Origin: an uncultured bacterium
Lineage (GTDB): Bacteria; Actinomycetota; Coriobacteriia; Coriobacteriales; Coriobacteriaceae
Direction: 5' to 3'
DNA: 5,250 bases
NCBI GenBank assembly: GCA_905215095.1
Contig: CAJMOL010000133.1
Location: 1 to 5,250 of the forward strand
The translations under genes and the position numbers were made by a program. The notes beneath the pieces are model-generated. The model worked only from the letters and a program-made list of their open reading frames with translations. It did not search any database and was not told where the DNA came from. This document shows positions 1 through 5,250 of the stretch, one piece after another. The number at the start of each line of letters is the position of its first letter. Positions within the stretch are counted from its first letter, which is position 1.

Positions 1-275
1 TCATGCCGCAGGCTGAGAAGCAGGTCAAGATCCGTCTGGCTCTGGAGGCTGTTGCCGCTGCTGAGAATATCGTCGCTTCCGAGGAGGACGTCGATGCTGA
101 GATCAAGCGCATTGCCGATCAGTACAAGATGGAAGAGAAGCAGGTGCGTGATGTGGTGAACATGGACGACCTGAAGAACGACCTGGCCGTGACCAAGGCA
201 ATCGACTTCATCAAGAGCCACGCCAACATCGTGGAGAAGGCTGCTGAGGCCGAGAAGGCTGCCGACGCTGAGTAA
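1..275 (+). CDS. tig: Trigger factor, C-terminal fragment (5' end outside window)
   Basis: Trigger factor is a ribosome-associated cytosolic chaperone that cradles nascent chains at the exit tunnel. Only about the last 90 codons are present; the frame is open to the left edge, so the ATG at position 3 is an internal Met and not the start. The visible part is a Lys/Glu/Ala-rich helical stretch matching the C-terminal substrate-binding domain: QVKIRLALEAVAA, then EEDVDAEIKRIADQYKM, then DLKNDLAVTKAIDFI, a series typical of the end of trigger factors. It closes with a low-complexity Ala/Glu/Lys tail (EKAAEAEKAADAE) and a TAA stop at 273-275. The N-terminal ribosome-binding and PPIase domains lie outside. 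Lying directly upstream of clpP and clpX is the classic tig-clpP-clpX order, which supports the call. The wording of the segment suggests a Firmicute (by-eye impression). Confidence 0.9.
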   Translation, partial: MPQAEKQVKIRLALEAVAAAENIVASEEDVDAEIKRIADQYKMEEKQVRDVVNMDDLKNDLAVTKAIDFIKSHANIVEKAAEAEKAADAE

Positions 276-293
276 TTGGCGTCCACAGCTGTA

Positions 294-317
294 AGGTGCA
301 CGGACTGCCGTGCATCT
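294..317 (+). other. Short hairpin just after tig
   Basis: Positions 294-303 pair with 308-317 around the tetraloop ACTG: a 10-bp stem with one G·T wobble and the core TGCACGG/CCGTGCA. It lies 18 bp after the tig stop. No T-run follows (the next bases are ACAAAT), so it is not a canonical terminator. It may protect the 3' end of the mRNA or be incidental. Confidence 0.4.
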
Positions 318-334
318 ACAAATCAAAGGTTGTA

Positions 335-386
335 AAAATTGACCGATACGGCTGAACTTTACAGGGAACCCGTATCGGTCAATTTT
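335..386 (+). terminator. Perfect 17-bp inverted repeat, probable bidirectional terminator between tig and clpP
   Basis: Left arm 335-351 (AAAATTGACCGATACGG) and right arm 370-386 (CCGTATCGGTCAATTTT) are exact reverse complements with an 18-nt loop. The stem starts with an A-run and ends with a T-run, so it reads as a rho-independent terminator on either strand. The T-run is only four bases and the loop is long, so partial readthrough into clpP is possible. It separates tig from clpP and suggests that clpP has its own promoter. A dyad operator is the alternative, but no tandem heat-shock repressor box (CtsR type) is present. Confidence 0.6.
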
Positions 387-409
387 GCAAATACTATATT
401 CCGTTTTTT

Positions 410-415
410 GGGAGG
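410..415 (+). promoter_or_regulatory. clpP Shine-Dalgarno
   Basis: GGGAGG sits 8 nt before the ATG at 424. It fixes the clpP start there rather than at the in-frame TTG at 385, which lies inside the inverted repeat and has no ribosome binding site. An AT-rich TACTATATT stretch at 392-400 could hold a -10 box, but no convincing -35 sits at the right distance, so no promoter is called. Confidence 0.85.
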
Positions 416-423
416 CGAACTTT

Positions 424-1023
424 ATGAGTTTTGTTCCTTATGTCGTGGAACAGTCGGCACATGGCGAGCGTTCTTACGATATTTTTTCCCGTCTGCTGAA
501 TGACCGCATCATTGTTCTGAGCGAGGACGTCAACGACACCTCCGCCAGCCTGGTCGTGGCCCAGCTGCTGTATCTGGAAGGGCAGGACCCGGACAAGGAC
601 ATCAGCCTGTATATCAACAGCCCCGGCGGCTCCATCAGCGCCGGCATGGCCATCCACGACACCATGCAGTATATCAAGTGCGATGTTTCCACCATCTGCA
701 TGGGCATGGCGGCTTCCATGGGCGCATTCCTGCTGGCAAGCGGCACCAAGGGCAAGCGTTTTGCGCTGCCCAATGCCGAGATCATGATCCATCAGCCGCT
801 GATCGCCGGCGGCCAGGGCGGCGGCCTCTCCGGCCAGACCACCGACATCAAGATCCACGCCGAGCACATGGTGTATATCCGCGACAAGATGAACCGCATG
901 CTCAGTGAGTATACCGGCCAGCCGCTGGAGAAGCTCCAGATGGACACCGAGCGCGACAACTATATGTCTGCGCTGGAAGCAAAGGAATACGGACTGATCG
1001 ACGAGGTCATTACCCACCGCTGA
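424..1023 (+). CDS. clpP: ATP-dependent Clp protease proteolytic subunit ClpP
   Basis: ClpP is a serine peptidase (family S14) that forms a barrel of two heptameric rings in the cytosol and degrades proteins fed in by AAA+ partners such as ClpX. The product has 199 residues, near the usual 193-200. The catalytic triad is visible: Ser98 in the GMAASMGAF motif, His123 in MIHQP, and Asp178 in DTERDNYM. The INSPGG segment (residues 65-69 and onward) is the oxyanion/substrate-strand signature. The N-terminus ([21 protein letters not shown]) matches mature ClpP directly, with little or no propeptide. Compared with E. coli or S. aureus ClpP recalled from memory, about six extra Gly-rich residues follow the catalytic His ([15 protein letters not shown]), at the start of the handle region, moving the Asp from about 172 to 178. 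clpX follows after 44 bp, consistent with an operon. The sequence looks Firmicute-like. Confidence 0.97.
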   Translation: MSFVPYVVEQSAHGERSYDIFSRLLNDRIIVLSEDVNDTSASLVVAQLLYLEGQDPDKDISLYINSPGGSISAGMAIHDTMQYIKCDVSTICMGMAASMGAFLLASGTKGKRFALPNAEIMIHQPLIAGGQGGGLSGQTTDIKIHAEHMVYIRDKMNRMLSEYTGQPLEKLQMDTERDNYMSALEAKEYGLIDEVITHR

Positions 1024-1053
1024 TCGTTCCGCTGACACCAATTTATCCAGGAT

Positions 1054-1058
1054 AAGGA
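1054..1058 (+). promoter_or_regulatory. clpX Shine-Dalgarno
   Basis: AAGGA lies 9 nt before the ATG at 1068, inside the 44-bp clpP-clpX gap. The gap shows no terminator hairpin, supporting co-transcription with separate translation initiation. Confidence 0.7.
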
Positions 1059-1067
1059 AAAACAGCT

Positions 1068-2360
1068 ATGGCAAATAACAATTCCGGCAGAGACAAAAAC
1101 GAGAAGGATCTGGTCTGCAGCTTCTGTGGAAAGCACCAGGACGAAGTGGAACGCATGATCATCGGCCCCGGCGTCAACATCTGCAGTGAGTGCATCGGCC
1201 TGTGCCACGACCTGCTTTCCGACAAGCCGGAGCGTCCGTCCGGCAGCCGTGCACCGCGTGCAGGTGCGGGCCGTACCCGCAGCCTGCAGGCCGCTGACGA
1301 CCTGAACATCAACATCATGACCCCGGCGGAGATCAAGGAAGGCCTGGATCAGTACGTCATCGGGCAGGATGAGGCAAAGCGGGTGCTGGCTGTTTCGGTC
1401 TACAACCACTACAAGCGCATCCTGAGCGGCAAGGGCGGCGACGTGGAACTGCAGAAGTCCAACGTGCTGCTGCTGGGCCCCTCCGGCGTGGGCAAGACCC
1501 TGCTGGCCCAGACGCTGGCCAAGATGCTGGGCGTCCCCTTCGCGATCGCCGATGCCACCACCCTGACGGAGGCCGGCTATGTGGGCGAGGACGTCGAGAA
1601 CATCCTGCTCCGCCTGATCCAGGCGGCGGACTTCGACATCGAGCTGGCCGAGCACGGCATCATCTATGTCGATGAGATCGACAAGATCGCGCGCAAGAGC
1701 GAGAATCCGTCCATCACCCGCGATGTCTCGGGCGAGGGCGTTCAGCAGGCGCTGCTCAAGATGCTCGAGGGCACGACGGCCAACGTTCCGCCGCAGGGCG
1801 GCCGCAAGCATCCGCATCAGGAGTTTATCCAGATCGACACGACCAACATCCTGTTTATCTGCGGCGGTGCCTTTGTGGGTCTGGATAAGATCATTGCCGA
1901 TCGCGTGGGCAACAAGGGCGTGGGCTTTAACTCCGAGATCGCCGGCCCCACCTCGGTCGACGAGAACGACCTGCTGCGTCAGGTGCTCCCGCAGGACCTC
2001 AACGCTTTTGGCATGATCCCCGAGTTCGTGGGCCGTACGCCCGTCGTCACCCAGACGCAGGCGCTCGACGAGGACGACCTGGTGTCGATCCTGACCGAGC
2101 CCAAGAACGCCGTGGTGCGTCAATACCGCAAGATGTTCCAGCTCGAGGACGTTGAGCTTGAGTTTGAGAACGCCGCCCTGCACGAGATCGCCCGCATGGC
2201 GCTTGCCCGCAAGACCGGCGCCCGCGGTCTGCGCGCCATCTGCGAGGACGTGCTGCAGCAGACGATGTTCGACCTCCCCAGCGAGGAGGGCGTTGCCAAG
2301 GTTGTCGTAACCGAAGCCTCCGTAAAGGGCGAAGAGCAGCCACAGCGCATCTACGGCTAG
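1068..2360 (+). CDS. clpX: ATP-dependent Clp protease ATP-binding subunit ClpX
   Basis: ClpX is a hexameric AAA+ unfoldase that recognises substrates, unfolds them with ATP and passes them to ClpP. The 430-residue product is full length. Domains in order: a Cys4 zinc-binding domain with C17, C20, C39 and C42; a Gly/Arg-rich linker (about 52-75); Walker A GPSGVGKT at 137-144; the pore-1 loop GYVG at 170-173; Walker B IIYVDEID at 198-205; the RKH substrate loop at 246-248; the ClpP-docking loop, here VGF at 285-287 instead of E. coli IGF; the arginine finger R323 in PEFVGR; and sensor 2 GARGLR at 384-389. All key residues are intact. Oddity: codon use changes near the Walker B region (1650-1760). 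Leu is 20/22 CTG before it and 10/19 CTG after it, and Phe goes from TTC only to mostly TTT. The C-terminal half reads as Coriobacteriia-like and the N-terminal half as Firmicute-like, so the gene may be a mosaic or an assembly join. Confidence 0.96.
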   Translation: MANNNSGRDKNEKDLVCSFCGKHQDEVERMIIGPGVNICSECIGLCHDLLSDKPERPSGSRAPRAGAGRTRSLQAADDLNINIMTPAEIKEGLDQYVIGQDEAKRVLAVSVYNHYKRILSGKGGDVELQKSNVLLLGPSGVGKTLLAQTLAKMLGVPFAIADATTLTEAGYVGEDVENILLRLIQAADFDIELAEHGIIYVDEIDKIARKSENPSITRDVSGEGVQQALLKMLEGTTANVPPQGGRKHPHQEFIQIDTTNILFICGGAFVGLDKIIADRVGNKGVGFNSEIAGPTSVDENDLLRQVLPQDLNAFGMIPEFVGRTPVVTQTQALDEDDLVSILTEPKNAVVRQYRKMFQLEDVELEFENAALHEIARMALARKTGARGLRAICEDVLQQTMFDLPSEEGVAKVVVTEASVKGEEQPQRIYG

Positions 2361-2381
2361 ACCTGCCTAAAACGTGTTTGC

Positions 2382-2420
2382 AAATAGCCTTCGACCACCC
2401 GCGGTCGGAGGCTATTTTAT
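2382..2420 (+). terminator. Rho-independent terminator after clpX
   Basis: AAATAGCCTTCGACC at 2382-2396 pairs with GGTCGGAGGCTATTT at 2403-2417: a 15-bp stem with a single T·G wobble and a 6-nt loop. It ends in a T-run that continues as TTTTATAT. It starts 21 bp after the clpX stop and ends the clpP-clpX transcript. The matching A-run on the left arm could also let it work on the other strand. It implies that valS has its own promoter. Confidence 0.88.
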
Positions 2421-2446
2421 ATATGCGCAATAACCCCAACTACCTG

Positions 2447-2455
2447 TGTTATTCT
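2447..2455 (+). promoter_or_regulatory. Possible extended -10 of a valS promoter
   Basis: TGTTATTCT fits an extended -10 (TGn followed by TATTCT, four of six matches to TATAAT). The bases about 17 nt upstream (GCAATA) do not resemble a -35 box, so the call rests on one weak motif. If real, transcription would start near 2462 and give a valS leader of about 185 nt containing the whole 2511-2626 inverted repeat. The stretch 2456-2510 shows nothing else recognisable apart from an 11-nt palindrome TTCAGACTGAA at 2485-2495. Confidence 0.22.
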
Positions 2456-2510
2456 GTGTGTTTGTTTAAGCCTCAGCGAAGTCGTTCAGACTGAAGTAAT
2501 CGATACCTAA

Positions 2511-2626
2511 GGGGAGGAATGTAGGCCCGATTTTCGTAGATTCCGCTCGAGCCGAAGACCACTTAATGTGGTTTTCGAGCGAGCCCAGGACCTTACCGAG
2601 CGAAAATCGGGCCTACATTCCTCCCC
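2511..2626 (+). repeat. Perfect 26-bp inverted repeat with inner hairpin, in the valS leader
   Basis: The left arm 2511-2536 begins GGGGAGGAATGTAGG and ends CGATTTTCG. The right arm 2601-2626 is its exact reverse complement, 26 of 26. The 64-nt spacer holds its own hairpin: 2553-2562 pairs with 2568-2577 (one G·T) around the loop TTAAT. Alternatively, CGCTCG at 2544-2549 pairs with CGAGCG at 2576-2581, extending the stem across a 5-nt bulge. As RNA the element would be a long closed stem with a branched interior, ending 20 nt before the valS ATG. No T-run follows on either strand, so it is not an ordinary terminator. There is no T-box consensus. No obvious target-site duplication flanks it (left flank CCTAA, right flank GGCGG), so a MITE is not demonstrated. 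It may be a cis-regulatory leader, a structured RNA or a dispersed palindromic repeat. Confidence 0.85.
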
Positions 2627-2634
2627 GGCGGGAC

Positions 2635-2640
2635 AGGGAG
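2635..2640 (+). promoter_or_regulatory. valS Shine-Dalgarno
   Basis: AGGGAG lies 6 nt before the ATG at 2647. This supports that start over the ATG at 2656 (15 nt away) and over the in-frame ATG at 2566 inside the inverted-repeat spacer. The CTCCC at 2621-2625, the end of the right repeat arm, can pair with the GGGAG at 2636-2640. Confidence 0.75.
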
Positions 2641-2646
2641 AGATAT

Positions 2647-5250
2647 ATGGAAGAAATGCCCAAGAACTATGATCCGTCGACCAACGAGCCGGCGATCCTG
2701 CAGAAGTGGCTCGACGGCGGCTACTACAAGCGCCGCGCGGGCGTGGGCGACTGCACCGTCACCATTCCACCTCCCAACGTGACCGGCAAGCTCCACATGG
2801 GCCACGCTACCGACGACTCCATCCAGGATGCCATCGTCCGTATGGCCCGCATGCGCGGCAAGTCTACGCGCTGGGTGCTGGGCACCGACCACGCCGGTAT
2901 CGCCACGCAGACCAAGGTCGACAAGAAGCTCAAGAGTGAGGGCATTAGCCGCCTGGAGATTGGTCGCGACAAGTTTGTCGACGCCTGCTGGGATTGGACC
3001 CACGAGTACGGCGGCATCATCGTCGAGCAGATCAAGCGCATGGGCTGCTCCGTCGACTTCGACAACGAGCGCTTTACCATGGATGAGGACTACGCGCAGG
3101 CCGTGCGCAAGGTCTTCTGCGACTGGTACCACGACGGCCTGATCTATCGCGGCAAGCGCATCGTCAACTGGTGCCCCAACTGCACCACCGCCATCTCAGA
3201 CGACGAGGCCGAGTATAAGGACGAGAAGGGCCACCTGTGGCACCTGCGCTACCCGCTGACCGAGCCGGTCAACGGCCAGGATTACATCGTCGTCGCCACC
3301 ACGCGCCCCGAGACCATGCTCGGCGACACGGGCGTCGCCGTCTCTCCGAAGGATCCTGAGAAGGCCGCCTTTGTGGGTAAGACCGTCAAGCTTCCCATCG
3401 TCGACCGCGAGATTCCCATCTTTGAGGATTGGCATGTCGACGCCAACTTCGGTTCCGGCTTCGTTAAGGTTACTCCGGCCCACGACCCCAACGACTACGC
3501 CATGGGTCAGGCTCACGATCTGCCGCAGATCAACATCTTCGACGAGCACGCGGTGGTCGTCGAAGGCTACGGCGAGTTCACCGGCATGAACCGCGACGAG
3601 TGCCGCGAGGCCGTCATCAAGTGGTTCGAGGAGCACGACCTGCTCGATCACGTCGAGGACCTCGATCACTCCGTCATGCACTGCTACCGCTGCGACGCCG
3701 CGCTTGAGCCGTGGCTGTCCGAGCAGTGGTTTGTGGCCGTTGACAAGCTCAAGGGACCGGCGCTTGACGCCGTTAACTCCGGTAAGGTTACCTTCCACCC
3801 CGCGCGCTGGACGCAGACCTACACCACCTGGATGGAGAACCTTAAGGACTGGTGCATTAGCCGCCAGCTGTGGTGGGGCCACCGCATCCCCGTGTTCTAC
3901 TGCGAGGACTGCGGCTGGGAGGACGCTCTTACCGAGGACACCGATGTGTGCCCCAAGTGCGGCGGCCATCATGTGCATCAGGACGAGAACGTGCTGGACA
4001 CCTGGTTCAGCTCGCAGCTGTGGACCTTCGCCACGCAGGGCTGGCCGCAAAAGCCGGAGCTGCTCGAGGGACATCACCCCACGACGGCGCTCGTCACCGC
4101 GCGCGACATCATCGCGCTGTGGGTCGCCCGCATGGTCATGAGCTCGCTGTACTTCCTGGACGAGGTGCCGTTTAAGGACGTCGTCATCTACCCGACGATC
4201 CTTGCCAAGGACGGCAGCCGCATGTCCAAGTCCAAGGGCAACGGCGTTGACCCCATGGACCTCATCGGTATGTACGGCGCCGACGCCATGCGCTACAACC
4301 TGCTGACGCTGTGCACCAACAACCAGGACGTCAAGTTTGACGCTAACATCGATAAGAAGACCAAGAAGCTCATCGACAGCCCGCGCACCGACCAGGCCAA
4401 GAGCTTTGTGACCAAGATCTGGAACGCCAGCCGCTTCCTGCTCATGAACATGGAGGGCTACACGCCCGGCGAGCCCGTCGTGGAGACGCCGGCCGACGCC
4501 TGGATGTTCAGCCGCCTGGCCAAGGCCGTGAAGATGGTCACCGAGGGTATCGAGAACTACACCTTTGGCGACATGGCCCGCGGCGTGCAGCAGTTCTTCT
4601 GGAACGAGGTCTGCGACTGGTACGTCGAGGTCACCAAGGCCCGCCTGAAGGGCGAGGGCCGTCTGCAGGCTCAGCGCAACCTGATCTTTGTGCTCGATAC
4701 TTCCATTCGCCTGATGCACCCGCTTATGCCGTTTGTGACCGAGGAGATCTGGGACAACATGCCGGCGAGCGTGCTCGACCTGGACGCCGAGGGCAACGTG
4801 GACCGCGCCGAGGCACTCATGATCGCCAAGTGGCCCGAGCCCGCCGACTACGCCAAGTATGTTGACGAGGACGCCGAGCGCGCGTTTGAGCTGTGCCGCG
4901 CCGTCGTTTCCGCCGCCCGCGCCACGCGTTCGCGTTACCGCTTGAGCCCCAAGGCCGAGCTCGACGTGGTCGTGCGCGCCGGTGCCGAGGATATCGAGAA
5001 GCTCGAGAGCCTGCGCTCGACCATCGAGCCGCTGGCCAACACCGCCTCGCTGGTTATGGGCACCGACGTTGAGAAGCCGGCTGCGAGCATCGCCGTTGTT
5101 GACAGTGGCGTCGAGGTCTTTGTGGTGCTCGAGGGCAAGGTCGACCTTTCGGCCGAGAAGGCACGTCTGGAGAAGGAGGTCGCCGCGGCCCAGAAGGAGC
5201 TCGCCGGCTGCGAGAAGACGCTTGCCAACGAGGGCTTTGTGGCTAAGGCC
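2647..5250 (+). CDS. valS: Valyl-tRNA synthetase, 3' end outside window
   Basis: ValRS is a cytosolic class Ia enzyme that activates valine with ATP, charges tRNA-Val and hydrolyses mischarged Thr-tRNA-Val. 868 codons are present with no stop; the frame runs off the right edge. Landmarks: the class I HIGH motif as HMGH at 50-53 in PPPNVTGKLHMGH; GTDHAGIATQ at 79-88; the CP1 editing domain with TTRPETMLGDT (218-228) and GSGFVKVTPAHDPNDY (269-284); LDTWFSS at 450-456; and the KMSKS loop as RMSKS at 525-529. Cysteine pairs C176/C179 with C346/C349, and C419/C422 with C435/C438, fit two zinc sites as in Thermus-type ValRS. The tRNA-binding helical domain includes FWNEVCDWY (about 651-659). From about 833 the C-terminal coiled coil begins (EKARLEKEVAAAQKEL), so probably only a few dozen residues are missing. 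Codon use (TTT, CTC, TCG common) matches the 3' half of clpX, not clpP. The sequence looks Coriobacteriia-like. It is expressed separately from clpPX, given the terminator between them. Confidence 0.97.
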   Translation, partial: MEEMPKNYDPSTNEPAILQKWLDGGYYKRRAGVGDCTVTIPPPNVTGKLHMGHATDDSIQDAIVRMARMRGKSTRWVLGTDHAGIATQTKVDKKLKSEGISRLEIGRDKFVDACWDWTHEYGGIIVEQIKRMGCSVDFDNERFTMDEDYAQAVRKVFCDWYHDGLIYRGKRIVNWCPNCTTAISDDEAEYKDEKGHLWHLRYPLTEPVNGQDYIVVATTRPETMLGDTGVAVSPKDPEKAAFVGKTVKLPIVDREIPIFEDWHVDANFGSGFVKVTPAHDPNDYAMGQAHDLPQINIFDEHAVVVEGYGEFTGMNRDECREAVIKWFEEHDLLDHVEDLDHSVMHCYRCDAALEPWLSEQWFVAVDKLKGPALDAVNSGKVTFHPARWTQTYTTWMENLKDWCISRQLWWGHRIPVFYCEDCGWEDALTEDTDVCPKCGGHHVHQDENVLDTWFSSQLWTFATQGWPQKPELLEGHHPTTALVTARDIIALWVARMVMSSLYFLDEVPFKDVVIYPTILAKDGSRMSKSKGNGVDPMDLIGMYGADAMRYNLLTLCTNNQDVKFDANIDKKTKKLIDSPRTDQAKSFVTKIWNASRFLLMNMEGYTPGEPVVETPADAWMFSRLAKAVKMVTEGIENYTFGDMARGVQQFFWNEVCDWYVEVTKARLKGEGRLQAQRNLIFVLDTSIRLMHPLMPFVTEEIWDNMPASVLDLDAEGNVDRAEALMIAKWPEPADYAKYVDEDAERAFELCRAVVSAARATRSRYRLSPKAELDVVVRAGAEDIEKLESLRSTIEPLANTASLVMGTDVEKPAASIAVVDSGVEVFVVLEGKVDLSAEKARLEKEVAAAQKELAGCEKTLANEGFVAKA

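Noticed and set aside
335..391. CtsR heat-shock operator upstream of clpP
   Set aside because: GGTCAA occurs once in each arm of the inverted repeat, but the tandem direct GGTCAAA heptamers with 3-nt spacing needed for CtsR are missing.
385..423. TTG at 385 as the clpP start
   Set aside because: It would add 13 residues ([13 protein letters not shown]) translated from the terminator arm and the Shine-Dalgarno region, with no ribosome binding site. ATG 424 has GGGAGG at 8 nt and gives the expected ClpP length.
960..2183. Antisense open frame (407 codons) opposite clpX
   Set aside because: It is a shadow of clpX and the clpP end; it is rich in low-complexity Val/Leu/Ala/Asp and shows no domain or convincing ribosome binding site.
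2511..2524. Minimal ATG-TAG upstream frame behind GGGGAGG in the left repeat arm
   Set aside because: The GGAGG ends one base before the ATG at 2519, too close for initiation. The GGGGAGG is explained as part of the perfect repeat arm.
2511..2626. MITE or insertion-sequence remnant
   Set aside because: Terminal inverted repeats are present, but no target-site duplication flanks them and no second copy exists in the window. It is left open as a possibility, not called.
2421..2646. T-box riboswitch upstream of valS
   Set aside because: The conserved T-box segment (GGUGGNACCGCG type) and its antiterminator/terminator pair are absent, and the only strong intrinsic terminator lies upstream, next to clpX. 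Isolated GTC and AGTA strings are not enough.
2566..2646. Upstream in-frame ATG extending valS by 27 codons
   Set aside because: The frame is open from ATG 2566 into valS, but it has no Shine-Dalgarno, lies in the inverted-repeat structure, and would add residues (MWFSSEPRTLP...) unlike any ValRS N-terminus I know. ATG 2647 has a well-placed AGGGAG.
3196..4719. Long antisense open frame (507 codons) opposite valS
   Set aside because: It lies wholly inside valS, which has every ValRS motif. The antisense product is an Ala/Val/Leu/Asp/His-rich string with no family motif, as expected when a GC-rich, codon-biased gene is read backwards.

Overview
The window holds a bacterial housekeeping cluster with every real gene on the + strand: the 3' end of the trigger factor gene (tig, 1-275), clpP (424-1023), clpX (1068-2360) and most of valS (2647 to beyond the right edge). 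It is GC-rich with strong codon bias, which explains the long antisense open frames. No mobile genes, tRNA/rRNA genes or CRISPR arrays were seen.

Taxonomy is mixed. The trigger factor tail, ClpP and the N-terminal part of ClpX read by eye like Firmicutes of the Oscillospirales (Faecalibacterium/Subdoligranulum-like gut bacteria). The C-terminal part of ClpX and ValRS read more like gut Coriobacteriia (Collinsella-like). Codon choice also shifts inside clpX: leucine is almost only CTG in the first half and mixed CTG/CTC/CTT afterwards. This is either a real mosaic or a metagenomic assembly join at the conserved AAA+ core. I had no database to settle it.

Layout: tig ends at 275 and is followed by a 148-bp gap with a short hairpin and a perfect 17-bp inverted repeat that looks like a bidirectional terminator. 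clpP and clpX are 44 bp apart, each with its own Shine-Dalgarno, and probably form an operon ended by a strong intrinsic terminator (2382-2420). A 286-bp gap precedes valS. Its main feature is a perfect 26-bp inverted repeat (arms 2511-2536 and 2601-2626) enclosing a further hairpin and ending 20 bp before the valS start codon. It has no T-box signature and no adjacent T-run, and is the least explained element here.

Functionally, trigger factor chaperones nascent chains at the ribosome, ClpX unfolds tagged or damaged proteins and threads them into the ClpP chamber, and ValRS charges tRNA-Val. The first three form a protein-quality-control set; ValRS is a separate translation gene.
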